The position numbers and the translations under genes were made by a program. The notes beneath the pieces were generated by a model. It searched no databases, was not told the DNA's origin, and was given only the letters and a program-made list of their open reading frames with translations. Positions 26,129 through 34,159 of a stretch of DNA of 64,000 nucleotides are shown here, one piece after another (positions within the stretch are counted from its first letter, which is position 1; each line of letters starts with the position of its first letter). Origin of the DNA: Hydrogenophaga sp. Root209 (GTDB taxonomy: Bacteria; Pseudomonadota; Gammaproteobacteria; Burkholderiales; Burkholderiaceae_C); NCBI RefSeq assembly GCF_001428625.1, contig NZ_LMIE01000033.1, forward strand, positions 188,199 to 252,198. Reading direction: 5' to 3'.

Positions 26129-27613
26129 ATGGAATTCGATGTATTGTTTCATGCATCCACAAAACCTTCACCGAGCATAGGGGTTGCCAAAACCCAGAAA
26201 CGGTACAAGGTTGCCGATGTGCATTTCCATCCCACGAATTACGCTCAGCAAGGCACAGATCCTCTGCTTTTGCTGAGCGCCATGGATGACCTGAAAATCA
26301 TGTATACCACTTTGTCGCCCATTCCGACCAATGTGTTGGCTTGCGGGTGCGGCGGTAACAAAGATTACAGCCCCGCCACCGGCCATCCTACCCCACAAGC
26401 CAACTATTACATCTCCAACGAAGTGGTTCGGTTCGATAAATGGGAAGTCGATCGCAAAACTTATGAAGAAGAGATCGCAAAGGATGCTCCTTTGGCTTAC
26501 AACCAAGGTGTCGACTCGGACACCGCCACACGCTACAAACAATTGAGTGAAGAGCAGAAAAAGCGCTTTGACCCAATGATCACAGGCTTGGTGTTGGGGG
26601 ATCTGCGCTGCTCGGAAGACCTGTTGCGCAAACTCTCGAACAATCCCGGTGTGTTTACCGGGGTGGGCGAGATCACGGTTCACAAGGAGTGGGTCGAAAG
26701 AAAAGTGCCCATTCAGCACCAGGCCAACCTGACCGACCGATCCGAGGGCCTCAAAGGCCTCATGAAAACCTGCGGTGTGATCGGCATGCCGGTGGTCTTG
26801 CACTGCGATGTCGATGTCATGCCATTCGACAGGCGTGAGGGTGCTCCTCCTGCTTACTTCGAACCCATCAAGGCCTTTCTGGCCGACCCGGACTGCGTCA
26901 ACACCAAGATCATCTGGGCGCACGCTGGGGGACTGGGCAAATATTCCGGCATCAGCGATGGCCATTTGGAGCGGCTAAAGAAAATCCTGGATTCGAAAGC
27001 CCACAGCCATGTGTATTTCGATATTTCCTGGGATACCGTTGCCAAGCAACTTCTGCGCAGATCGCAGGGAGATGTTGTTGACGACGATGCCAAAGTCAAG
27101 GCCTTCTGCAATTTGCTTTCAGATTATCCAACGCGTTTCCTCTTCGGTTCGGATTCCTTGTCTCCGAACACTCACGCGCATTGGGGCGCAACCGCCGATC
27201 TTTACGCAAAGGTTTTCATCACCATCGACAAAAGCGTGAGCAAAGCACTTCGTTACGACAATTACCAGCGCCTGCTCGTGAATGCCCGCCCTGTGGTTCG
27301 AGCGTATGAAAAATATTGCTTGCCCTACGCCATGATTCTGGCAGACATGCGGCAAGACAATGAGATTCCCCTCAGCGTGAAAGAGGCCATCAAACAAGCA
27401 GTTCAGGATGGTATCGATGTCGGACTGGCGCTGCGGCTGAACGAATTGGAGAAAAAACCAATCCCACCGGAAATTGCCAACCTTCAGAAGAAATTGGTGA
27501 AACCTGATGAATTGCGTTTGATTGCCACCAGCATCATAGACAAGAGCAAACCGCCACTATGGGAAACCAATGTGACGTTCAAAACCAATTATTTAAGCAA
27601 AGCCAAACTTTAA
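26129..27613 (+). CDS. Amidohydrolase-like TIM-barrel protein, candidate secreted effector
   Basis: A 494-aa protein with the metal-ligand pattern of the amidohydrolase-2/TatD-like superfamily: an N-terminal His pair in VADVHFHPTNY (about residues 30-37), His in VVLHCDVDVM, His in IIWAHAGG, and Asp in FLFGSDSLSP. The first 25 residues (MEFDVLFHASTKPSPSIG) are Ser/Pro-containing and precede the fold, as an N-terminal secretion signal would. The gene is visibly richer in AT and more mixed in codon use than neighbours. AAAAGGATGCATC supplies the ribosome site. The upstream chaperone suggests export, but substrate and destination are unknown. Confidence 0.65.
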   Translation: MEFDVLFHASTKPSPSIGVAKTQKRYKVADVHFHPTNYAQQGTDPLLLLSAMDDLKIMYTTLSPIPTNVLACGCGGNKDYSPATGHPTPQANYYISNEVVRFDKWEVDRKTYEEEIAKDAPLAYNQGVDSDTATRYKQLSEEQKKRFDPMITGLVLGDLRCSEDLLRKLSNNPGVFTGVGEITVHKEWVERKVPIQHQANLTDRSEGLKGLMKTCGVIGMPVVLHCDVDVMPFDRREGAPPAYFEPIKAFLADPDCVNTKIIWAHAGGLGKYSGISDGHLERLKKILDSKAHSHVYFDISWDTVAKQLLRRSQGDVVDDDAKVKAFCNLLSDYPTRFLFGSDSLSPNTHAHWGATADLYAKVFITIDKSVSKALRYDNYQRLLVNARPVVRAYEKYCLPYAMILADMRQDNEIPLSVKEAIKQAVQDGIDVGLALRLNELEKKPIPPEIANLQKKLVKPDELRLIATSIIDKSKPPLWETNVTFKTNYLSKAKL

Positions 27614-27709
27614 ATAACGACACCAGAGCGCCGCGCAGGCTGCTTTGTCAGACACCGCGCACGGCGCTCGCGGCTTCTTTCCCCATCCTCATTTCAACGA
27701 TTGATCATC

Positions 27710-28168
27710 ATGGACCCCAAATTTTTTGCTCAACTCTGCGCCGAAGCCAGCAAAACACTCGCTCTGAAAGACAGCACCGCCCTTGGTCTGGGCCAGCCCA
27801 TCACCATCCACGGCGTGGACATCGAACTGATGATGAAGACCTCGTTCCCCGCCGGTGTTCAGCTCATCCTGGAAGTGGGCGCACCCGAGCCCAAAGCGCG
27901 CCAGGCCGTTTACGAAGCCCTGCTGGCTCAGCAAATGCTGTGGATGGGCGATCTCAATGGCCTTTTTTGCTACGACGCCAGCCACGACCGCGTCCTGTTC
28001 AGCGTAGGCATGCCCACCGACGCCAACACCAAAGGCGAACAACTGGCCAAGTCCATCCAGGGCTTCGCCGATCTGGTGCTGAGCTGGCGCAGCGGCCTGC
28101 TCAAAGGCCTGCTGGATCCGGACTGGTTCCTCCAGGACGCCATGCTCGACAAAGCAACCCACGCCTGA
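27710..28168 (+). CDS. CesT-like type III secretion chaperone 2
   Basis: A 152-aa protein of the same general build as the first chaperone: an N-terminal helix (MDPKFFAQLCAEASKTLAL), a beta stretch (GVQLILEVGAP), a helix containing LLAQQMLWMG and a C-terminal helix with GFADLVLSWRSGLL. In the first chaperone the comparable segments are NAEVAFINLLKQ and TLDQLVEEIK. It precedes the 718-aa gene by 11 bp, exactly the spacing seen between the first pair. The start is ATG 27710; a TTG at 27701 is open. Assigned by pattern, not by a diagnostic motif. Confidence 0.55.
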   Translation: MDPKFFAQLCAEASKTLALKDSTALGLGQPITIHGVDIELMMKTSFPAGVQLILEVGAPEPKARQAVYEALLAQQMLWMGDLNGLFCYDASHDRVLFSVGMPTDANTKGEQLAKSIQGFADLVLSWRSGLLKGLLDPDWFLQDAMLDKATHA

Positions 28169-28179
28169 GGAGAACCCCC

Positions 28180-30336
28180 ATGGAGATTTCAGATCACGAC
28201 GACGAGCACGGATCGGACCACGAAGGGCGTCAAGCGCAAGACGAGGACTTGCTGGCATTCAGCAAAATTTTTGGCGGCCTCCCGGAGGGAGAGCACTTGC
28301 AGATGCCGCCCCTGCCGTCTTTGCCTCCCCTGCCCACCGCCACCTTGGCCCAGAGCAGCCCGCCGCTGAGCAAACGCGCGCGGTTCGATTTGTCGAGCTC
28401 ACTCGGCCATTCCGCACCCGGCTCACCCAAATCCACGTCGCCCGGCCCCATGTCGCCCCGCATCGACATCATGATGGTGCCCACACCGCGCGATTCACAG
28501 GGCATGGTCAACGAGGGTGCGGCCTGGGTCACCAAGTTGCTGAAGCAGATGGAGGCCATGTCCGCGCTGTCGGCAAGTGCCCAGGCCGAGTTGATGACGC
28601 GGGTGCCCGACATGGTCATCGTCAACGAACAGGCGAAGCAGGATACCCTGGCCCGTGAAAAGGACCTGCGCAACCGGCGCATTCGCACCAGCACCTACGC
28701 CGCCATGGTGATGTACTGGCTGACCTTTGGCCTGGGCAAGGTGGCGGGCAATGCCTATGGTGCTGCCATGGTGGCCTGTGGTCTGCCTGCGGCCGCTCTT
28801 TACGCCCCGCTGTTCACCATGCTGGGCGTTCCGTTCACGCAGGTGATCTTTGGTGAGCCTTATGGCGGAGCCTGGCGCAGCGCGGGTGTGAGCTACGGCT
28901 CACCCGATCAGGCGGCCTACATCAACTACCAGACCGCGCACGCCCTCTACATCCGCGCCTGGCTGGAGGGCAATGCCGCCGACGAGGAGAAGTACCGCAA
29001 GATCATGAACGCCATCGTGGACGGGCTGATCAAGCGGGAGGGCGGCAAGCATGCTGATGGCAGTTCGTGCATTCCCCGGCGACTGCGCTCGAACGCCAAG
29101 GTACCCGAGCGCCACGACGATGGCACGGTGAAGGTTGGACAGATCGACCCCTCGCGCGCGGTGGTGGGCGCGGCGCGCACGCGCTCCTTCATCACCGACG
29201 AAATCCCGGTGCACACCTTCACGGTGCTCAACGGCATGTCGGGTGCGGCCAACCTGTTCTGGAAACTCGGCATGGGCAGCGCTCTGGCACGGGTATCCGA
29301 CATGGTGACCCACACCGTGCTCGGCTCCATCGCCATGATCTCGATGTTCGAATGGCAGAACGTGTGGCGCGCGAAGTACCAGGGTGTGGATCTTTCCGAT
29401 GGCGGGCACCCAGCGGTGCTGCAGGCCAAGAAGGAAACAGCCCGCATGACCGTGGAGCTGTGGCGCAAGCGGTGTACCGATGCGTTCGACCTGATCTACA
29501 AAATCGAAGACATGCTCAAACGTGTCGAAGAGTACCGGGCCACGCACCACGAAACCGATGTGCACTGGAACGACATGCTGAGCTACGAGGCCACCTTGTT
29601 CGCCACCCATGGGCAGCTGCGCCAATCGCTCAAAACCATATTGGCCGCGGCCAAGCGGAGCCGAAAGGAGCTCAACAACCTGGAAACACGCAACGCCAGA
29701 GCCAACCAGGCGGCCAAGCGGATCATGTCTTCAATGGTGGGCGAAAGCGCGGCTCCCGAGCCCTGGCTGGACGGTGCACCCTTGCAGATACGCAGCGTCG
29801 CGCGGGTGCTGGGTTACATGACGGTGCTGGCCACGACCACCAGCCAGGCGATTTTGCTGGGCATGTCGCTGATGGAGTACGACCAGCACCGCACCGACGC
29901 CATGGCACAGGCGGCCATGCACAACACCACGCTGGTCGGCGAACCGCTCAACATCATCGGCCTGACCCCGGACCAGATGGCCATCGCCACCTTCACCGCG
30001 AGCACCGTGGCCGCTAACGCCATCGTCGGCTGGACAGCCAAGACCTTGTACGGTCTGTCGGCGTGGGAATACGGCATTCATGGGGTGGCCGGCATCGCCA
30101 CACGGGCCATCAAGGGCGTGCGCAAATGTTTGGGCATGGCGCCAGACACCACACTGCCTGCAATGGATGACGAGGAAAACCCGCAGGGCGCCATGGAGCC
30201 GGCCGACATGCCGGCGTACAGCAGCGAAGACGAGGGCTCAGGCGATGAGATGAAGCTGCCGAGGCTGCCTCAAGTCAGGATCAGCGGCAGTTCCAACACC
30301 TCCGGTTCATCGAGTTCCAGCAGCGATCACCACTGA
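28180..30336 (+). CDS. Large membrane-segment protein of unknown function, candidate effector or translocator
   Basis: A 718-aa protein I do not recognise. The N-terminal 90 residues are acidic then Pro/Ser-rich (MPPLPSLPPLPTATLAQ, SAPGSPKSTSPGPMSPR) and look disordered. Hydrophobic stretches follow near 185-235 (AAMVMYWLTFGLGKVAG, MVACGLPAAALYAPLFTMLG), around 350-395, and near 540-640 (ILLGMSLM, IATFTASTVAANAIVGW), with a charged helical region between (KKETARMTVELWRKR ... RSRKELNNLETRNARANQ). The tail is acidic and ends in a Ser run. GAGGAGAACCCCC precedes the ATG. The organisation could suit a T3SS translocator or membrane-targeted effector, but this is inference. Confidence 0.6.
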   Translation: MEISDHDDEHGSDHEGRQAQDEDLLAFSKIFGGLPEGEHLQMPPLPSLPPLPTATLAQSSPPLSKRARFDLSSSLGHSAPGSPKSTSPGPMSPRIDIMMVPTPRDSQGMVNEGAAWVTKLLKQMEAMSALSASAQAELMTRVPDMVIVNEQAKQDTLAREKDLRNRRIRTSTYAAMVMYWLTFGLGKVAGNAYGAAMVACGLPAAALYAPLFTMLGVPFTQVIFGEPYGGAWRSAGVSYGSPDQAAYINYQTAHALYIRAWLEGNAADEEKYRKIMNAIVDGLIKREGGKHADGSSCIPRRLRSNAKVPERHDDGTVKVGQIDPSRAVVGAARTRSFITDEIPVHTFTVLNGMSGAANLFWKLGMGSALARVSDMVTHTVLGSIAMISMFEWQNVWRAKYQGVDLSDGGHPAVLQAKKETARMTVELWRKRCTDAFDLIYKIEDMLKRVEEYRATHHETDVHWNDMLSYEATLFATHGQLRQSLKTILAAAKRSRKELNNLETRNARANQAAKRIMSSMVGESAAPEPWLDGAPLQIRSVARVLGYMTVLATTTSQAILLGMSLMEYDQHRTDAMAQAAMHNTTLVGEPLNIIGLTPDQMAIATFTASTVAANAIVGWTAKTLYGLSAWEYGIHGVAGIATRAIKGVRKCLGMAPDTTLPAMDDEENPQGAMEPADMPAYSSEDEGSGDEMKLPRLPQVRISGSSNTSGSSSSSSDHH

Positions 30337-30352
30337 ACGGTGGCCCAAAACG

Positions 30353-30384
30353 AAAACCCCCGGTGGCCGAAGCCAACGGGGGTT
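30353..30384 (-). terminator. Terminator downstream of the tRNA-Val(CAC) remnant
   Basis: On the minus strand, AACCCCCGTTGGC TTCG GCCACCGGGGGTT is a strong UUCG-loop stem followed by TTCGTTTT. It lies 8 bp beyond the CCA end of the tRNA fragment, as the original tRNA terminator would, and also stands between the 718-aa gene stop and the fragment. Confidence 0.85.
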
Positions 30385-30391
30385 GATGTTT

Positions 30392-30436
30392 TGGTGGGCG
30401 GTGCAGGGTTCGAACCTGCGACCCCTGCCGTGTGAA
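30392..30436 (-). other. 3' fragment of tRNA-Val(CAC); integrase attachment-site scar
   Basis: The minus strand reads from the anticodon loop (TTCACACGGCAG) through the variable region GGGGTC, T arm GCAGG TTCGAAC CCTGC and acceptor 3' half ACCGCCC A CCA. This is the 3' 45 nt of a tRNA-Val(CAC). The 5' half is absent: past 30436 the sequence departs from any tRNA. Such 3' tRNA fragments are the direct-repeat copy left when a tyrosine-recombinase element inserts. The integrase gene starts 134 bp away. An intact tRNA-Val(CAC) is not in the window. Confidence 0.85.
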
Positions 30437-30570
30437 TGACGGGAAACGGGACTTTGCGGGACCATCTGGGACCCCGTTTGTCTATGAAGCTTGTCTCCCG
30501 AAATCCCAAGGTGTTGAATAGTGTTTGGCCCACTTTTGGCCCACTACTTCCTCACCCCAAGGACCAAATC

Positions 30571-31752
30571 ATGGCAAGAATCGATACGGTCGACTCACGT
30601 AGCAAGCTCAAGCCACGAGCAGAACCCTACTGGATCAAGCTCTCGTCGGGCTGCATGCTCGGGTTCCGCAAGATGACTTCAACTTCAACAGGCACCTGGG
30701 TTGCCCGATACCGTTCTGCAGACACGGGAAAACGAGACAAACGCAGCTTGGGGGAGTTCGATGACAAGATCCCCTCTCAACGTTTTGACGAGGCAAAGAA
30801 GGCGGCAGAGACTTGGTTTTCGCATCTTGGCAAAGGCGGGTCCTCTGAAGCGGTGACGGTAAGCATGGCTTGCAAACGGTACGTCAAGCACGTCCGCGCC
30901 ATTCGGGGGAACGAACCCGCTGACGATCTCGAAATGCGGTTCAGAAGATGGGTCTACGACGATCCAGTGCTCGCAGATATTGATCTTTCGAAACTGACCA
31001 AAACGCGCATAGAAAATTGGCGCAAAGCGATGGCGCTCACGCCAGTCAAAGTGAATCGAGACAGTCGCGAAATACCGGTTACCCGGCCACGGGCGGCATC
31101 CAGTGTGAACCGGGATATTGCGGCCCTGCGCGCAGCCCTGAACTATGCCCATGACGCAGGCGATGTCACCACGGACATGGCTTGGCGGGTCGCGCTACGC
31201 CCTACCAAAAATGCTGATGGACGCCGTGACGTTTACATCGATCTTGAACAGCGCCGCAAGCTGATCGAGAAGGCGCACAGTGACCTTGCCATCTTTCTAA
31301 CTGGGTTGTCCTCCGTACCTCTGCGCCCTGGCGCTCTGGCGTCCTTGAAAGCTGCCAACTTCGAGTCCCGGTTGTCGGTGCTGACGATCGGCAAAGACAA
31401 AGCCGGACAGGATCGCAAGATCAAGTTGCCTACCGCCACGGCGGCCATGTTTGCAAAGCTTTGCGAGCACAAGCCACCAAATGTTTGCATCTTTCGCCGA
31501 GAGGATGGCCAAGCTTGGAACAAAGACGCCTGGAAGAAGCCGATCAAGGCAGCCTTGGCCGCGGCGGAGCTGCGCGATGGAGTCACTGCATACACCCTGC
31601 GCCACAGCGTCATTACTGATCTGGTCACGGGTGGCCTTGATCTGCTCACGGTAGCCCAATTGAGTGGGACCAGTGTCGCAATGATTGAGCGCCACTATGG
31701 ACACCTCAGGGCTGACCACGCTGCTGCTGCACTGGCCAAACTGACCGTCTGA
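30571..31752 (+). CDS. Tyrosine-type site-specific integrase
   Basis: A 393-aa phage/ICE integrase. An N-terminal arm-binding region is followed by the catalytic domain with Arg in PLRPGALASLK at about 251, the R-box YTLRHSVITDL at about 340-350 (Tyr replaces the usual first His), and the nucleophile Tyr in ERHYGHL at about 375. The start is ATG 30571 with AAGGACC upstream; an extension to 30436 runs into the tRNA fragment. The gene sits directly beside its presumed att site, pointing away from it, so it marks the left end of an inserted element. Confidence 0.92.
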   Translation: MARIDTVDSRSKLKPRAEPYWIKLSSGCMLGFRKMTSTSTGTWVARYRSADTGKRDKRSLGEFDDKIPSQRFDEAKKAAETWFSHLGKGGSSEAVTVSMACKRYVKHVRAIRGNEPADDLEMRFRRWVYDDPVLADIDLSKLTKTRIENWRKAMALTPVKVNRDSREIPVTRPRAASSVNRDIAALRAALNYAHDAGDVTTDMAWRVALRPTKNADGRRDVYIDLEQRRKLIEKAHSDLAIFLTGLSSVPLRPGALASLKAANFESRLSVLTIGKDKAGQDRKIKLPTATAAMFAKLCEHKPPNVCIFRREDGQAWNKDAWKKPIKAALAAAELRDGVTAYTLRHSVITDLVTGGLDLLTVAQLSGTSVAMIERHYGHLRADHAAAALAKLTV

Positions 31753-31972
31753 TCCAAACCTTGGACATCATCGGGAGAAAGGCCGATGGCCGAAAAGGCG
31801 ATGCTCATAGCTGGTTGGCTATGGATCAAGATCTTTCAGATTTGCACCAACGCTGTATCAGTGGCCCAATGATTACCGGACTGGGAGACAGCACGATTCG
31901 AAGGTAAATCCAGCGCTTGAAACGCGCGCCATGTCCCTACATTGAGAGCATTGCTGCTACCGGGAACGCGCC

Positions 31973-32203
31973 GTGCAAAACCTACACACCAACTCGCCTT
32001 CAAACGGACAAAACCAGCCTCCAACCGTGTTCTTGCGAATGCACTCAGTCATGAAGATCACGGGTCTTGGCCGTTCGACGATCTACCGACTGGTCGCTTG
32101 CCAGAAATTCCCGAGTCCTGTGCGCCTGACTTCACGTGCTGTGGCCTGGCGAAGCACAGACATTGACGCTTGGAGCGAAAACCGTCCCGTTGTCGCTCAC
32201 TGA
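31973..32203 (+). CDS. AlpA-family helix-turn-helix regulator/excisionase-like protein
   Basis: A 76-aa DNA-binding protein starting at GTG. The core VMKITGLGRSTIYRLVACQK is the AlpA helix-turn-helix, followed by FPSPVRLTSRAVAWRSTDID, also typical. AlpA-like proteins act as excisionase or regulator next to integrases in prophages and ICEs. An internal start at MHSVMK would give 54 aa and still contain the domain. About 220 bp separate it from the integrase, and I see no gene in that stretch. Confidence 0.85.
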   Translation: MQNLHTNSPSNGQNQPPTVFLRMHSVMKITGLGRSTIYRLVACQKFPSPVRLTSRAVAWRSTDIDAWSENRPVVAH

Positions 32204-32228
32204 GTGCCGTTGTTTCGGGAGCGGCGAA

Positions 32229-32603
32229 ATGGGACTGTTACACCAGCCGAATGTCACGCAGTGGAGTCACGGCGATCTGGTCATCCACGATGCAGATGCT
32301 AAGCGCGCGGACATGCTCATGATCGTGATTGGCCGAGATGCCTCCGGTTTCTACCGCACCCGCTATGCCTTCCCCTGGGCACAACCTCGACCATGGCGCC
32401 GGAAGGTCTGGCGCAACACCGTTGAATGTTTGCACGACCCTGAGCTTTTCGGCATCTGTGTCACTCGCCTCTTCCAGCGCAAGTTAGAGCCACTTCAGAA
32501 CGGCCCCCAGCAGGATCAGAATGAGCGCAACGCGGCCCCATCGCCAGATGGTGAACCAGTAGCGGTGGTTGACCCAGATAGCGCGATGCAGTCGAACACC
32601 TGA
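32229..32603 (+). CDS. Small ICE-type conserved hypothetical protein
   Basis: A 124-aa protein beginning MGLLHQPNVTQWSHGDLVIH with the segment ADMLMIVIGRDASGFYRTRY. It has the pattern of small proteins that sit after AlpA-like regulators in integrative elements (HGDLVIHDADAKRADML). The C-terminal 40 residues overlap the opposing gene and look low-complexity, so the true stop region is uncertain only in function, not frame. No catalytic motif is visible. Its role is unknown. Confidence 0.6.
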   Translation: MGLLHQPNVTQWSHGDLVIHDADAKRADMLMIVIGRDASGFYRTRYAFPWAQPRPWRRKVWRNTVECLHDPELFGICVTRLFQRKLEPLQNGPQQDQNERNAAPSPDGEPVAVVDPDSAMQSNT

Positions 32604-32843
32604 CATTCCAAGCGCCACCGCAATCGCAACAGGGCCAACGATGCCCAAGGGCACGAGTGCCGTGTGGATCAGCAGAATGCCGACCATTGGCCAAATGACG
32701 GCATCAAAAGCGGCAAGCCACTTCCTTCCCCTCCAACGAGGGGCATCTTGCCGGGGTTCGCGAGCTACAAGCAGCCACATAAAGTGCCTCCAATTGCTGT
32801 CCTTCCAATGGTGCCACGTCACTTCAAATGATTCGATTCCCAT
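32484..32843 (-). CDS. Small membrane protein of ICE type
   Basis: A 119-aa protein beginning MGIESFEVTWHHWKDSNWRH, with REPRQDAPRWRGRKW and then two hydrophobic segments (AVIWPMVGILLIHTALVPLG, WGRVALILILLGAVLKWL). The motif of a Trp-rich N-terminus followed by two helices recurs in ICE accessory regions. Its 3' end overlaps the opposing gene by 120 bp, so one of the two could be spurious; both have protein-like composition. ATG 32882 gives a longer alternative. Confidence 0.55.
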   Translation of the reverse strand: MGIESFEVTWHHWKDSNWRHFMWLLVAREPRQDAPRWRGRKWLAAFDAVIWPMVGILLIHTALVPLGIVGPVAIAVALGMSGVRLHRAIWVNHRYWFTIWRWGRVALILILLGAVLKWL

Positions 32844-33142
32844 GGCAACCATGTGTAATTCTTGTTCGATGCTGAACAGCAATCACGCGTACGCGCATGT
32901 CGAACTTGAACCGCTAGGGTCAGGCAATTCATTGACATTCCTCAACATCAAGGGCTCTATGATTCATTCGAGCTTATGAATTGAAAGCGGGCACAAAAGG
33001 ACGGCTTTGGAAGCCAGCCTCCATATACCGCTTGTAACCATTGAAGCTCGTTCGCAACGCCAAAACCATCGACATTTTTCTCGTTTGCACTACTAAATTG
33101 AGGGAGGGAGGCTGACCACACAGTCAGCCAGCACATCGGGAG

Positions 33143-34159
33143 ATGTCTATGCTGGATCGCGATCAATTAGAAACCTTTGCGGTGGTGATTGAGCAGCAAA
33201 GCTTTGAGCGAGCAGCAGCTGTTTTGAGCATCACAAGGGGCGCCGTCTCCCAACGCATCAAAGCACTGGAAGAATCTTTGTCTACCGTCCTGGTACTTCG
33301 AGATCGACCTGTCTCCCCTACCCCTGCGGGCGAGGTACTGCTCCGTCACGTCAAGGCGCTGCGCATCCTCGAAGGCTCGGCCTTGCAGCAACTGGTCCCA
33401 AGGCCCAAACTTCACGCTCCTGTTCCGCTGTCAATCGCGGTCAATGCAGATTCGCTGGCGACCTGGTTTCCAGAAGTCTTGAAGGAGCTTTTTTTGAGTC
33501 AGCTCGTTGCCCTAGAAGTGGTTGCGGATGATCAAGACCACACCTCGCAGCTGCTGTCACGAGGTGAAGTCATCGGTTGTATTTCGACAAACTCCAAGGC
33601 CGCTGACGGTTTCATTGCTGAATGCCTTGGCGCGATGGAATACCGCTGCTACGCGACACCTGAATTCGCCAGCAAGTCGTGTCCCGACGGCTTGACTGTT
33701 CCTGCTGTTCTTGCCGCACCAGCCGTGCTGTTCAATCGAAAAGACTCTCTGCACGACGACTTCCTGAAAGACCGGTTTGGTTTTCCGATAGACAGGTACG
33801 CCAAGCACTACTTGCCGTCGCCAGTTGCCTTATTGGAGGGTATTGCCATGGGTGCCGGATATGGGCTAATACCGAGCACGCAAGCCGTGCCATTCGTGGA
33901 GAGTGGGAAGCTCATCGACTTGTGCCCCGGCGACGGCGTCATGGTGGACTTGTACTGGCATCACTGGGAACTCGAACCGCCTCTGGCTCACGACATCACA
34001 GCGCTGATCGTCAAGGTTGCTCACCGCATCCTCGTACCACGCGACGCGGCGGAACAACAGGTGGAAGCGCCAGCGCCTGCGGTCTCATTGGTACGTCTTC
34101 GAAACACTATTTCTGCGATGGCCAGCAACAAGGCCAAAGCCGACTGCAACACCGGCTGA
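33143..34159 (+). CDS. LysR-family transcriptional regulator (ArgP/IciA-like)
   Basis: A 338-aa LysR protein. The N-terminal helix-turn-helix is MLDRDQLETFAVVIEQQSFERAAAVL with ITRGAVSQRIKALEESL, closest in style to ArgP/IciA regulators of lysine and arginine export. The C-terminal part is a periplasmic-binding-like effector domain. The start is ATG 33143 after CGGGAG; ATG 33149 is an alternative. It converges on the transporter gene, with their 3' ends overlapping by 75 bp. It is a plausible regulator of the transporter/desaturase pair, but a site was not identified. Confidence 0.88.
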   Translation: MSMLDRDQLETFAVVIEQQSFERAAAVLSITRGAVSQRIKALEESLSTVLVLRDRPVSPTPAGEVLLRHVKALRILEGSALQQLVPRPKLHAPVPLSIAVNADSLATWFPEVLKELFLSQLVALEVVADDQDHTSQLLSRGEVIGCISTNSKAADGFIAECLGAMEYRCYATPEFASKSCPDGLTVPAVLAAPAVLFNRKDSLHDDFLKDRFGFPIDRYAKHYLPSPVALLEGIAMGAGYGLIPSTQAVPFVESGKLIDLCPGDGVMVDLYWHHWELEPPLAHDITALIVKVAHRILVPRDAAEQQVEAPAPAVSLVRLRNTISAMASNKAKADCNTG

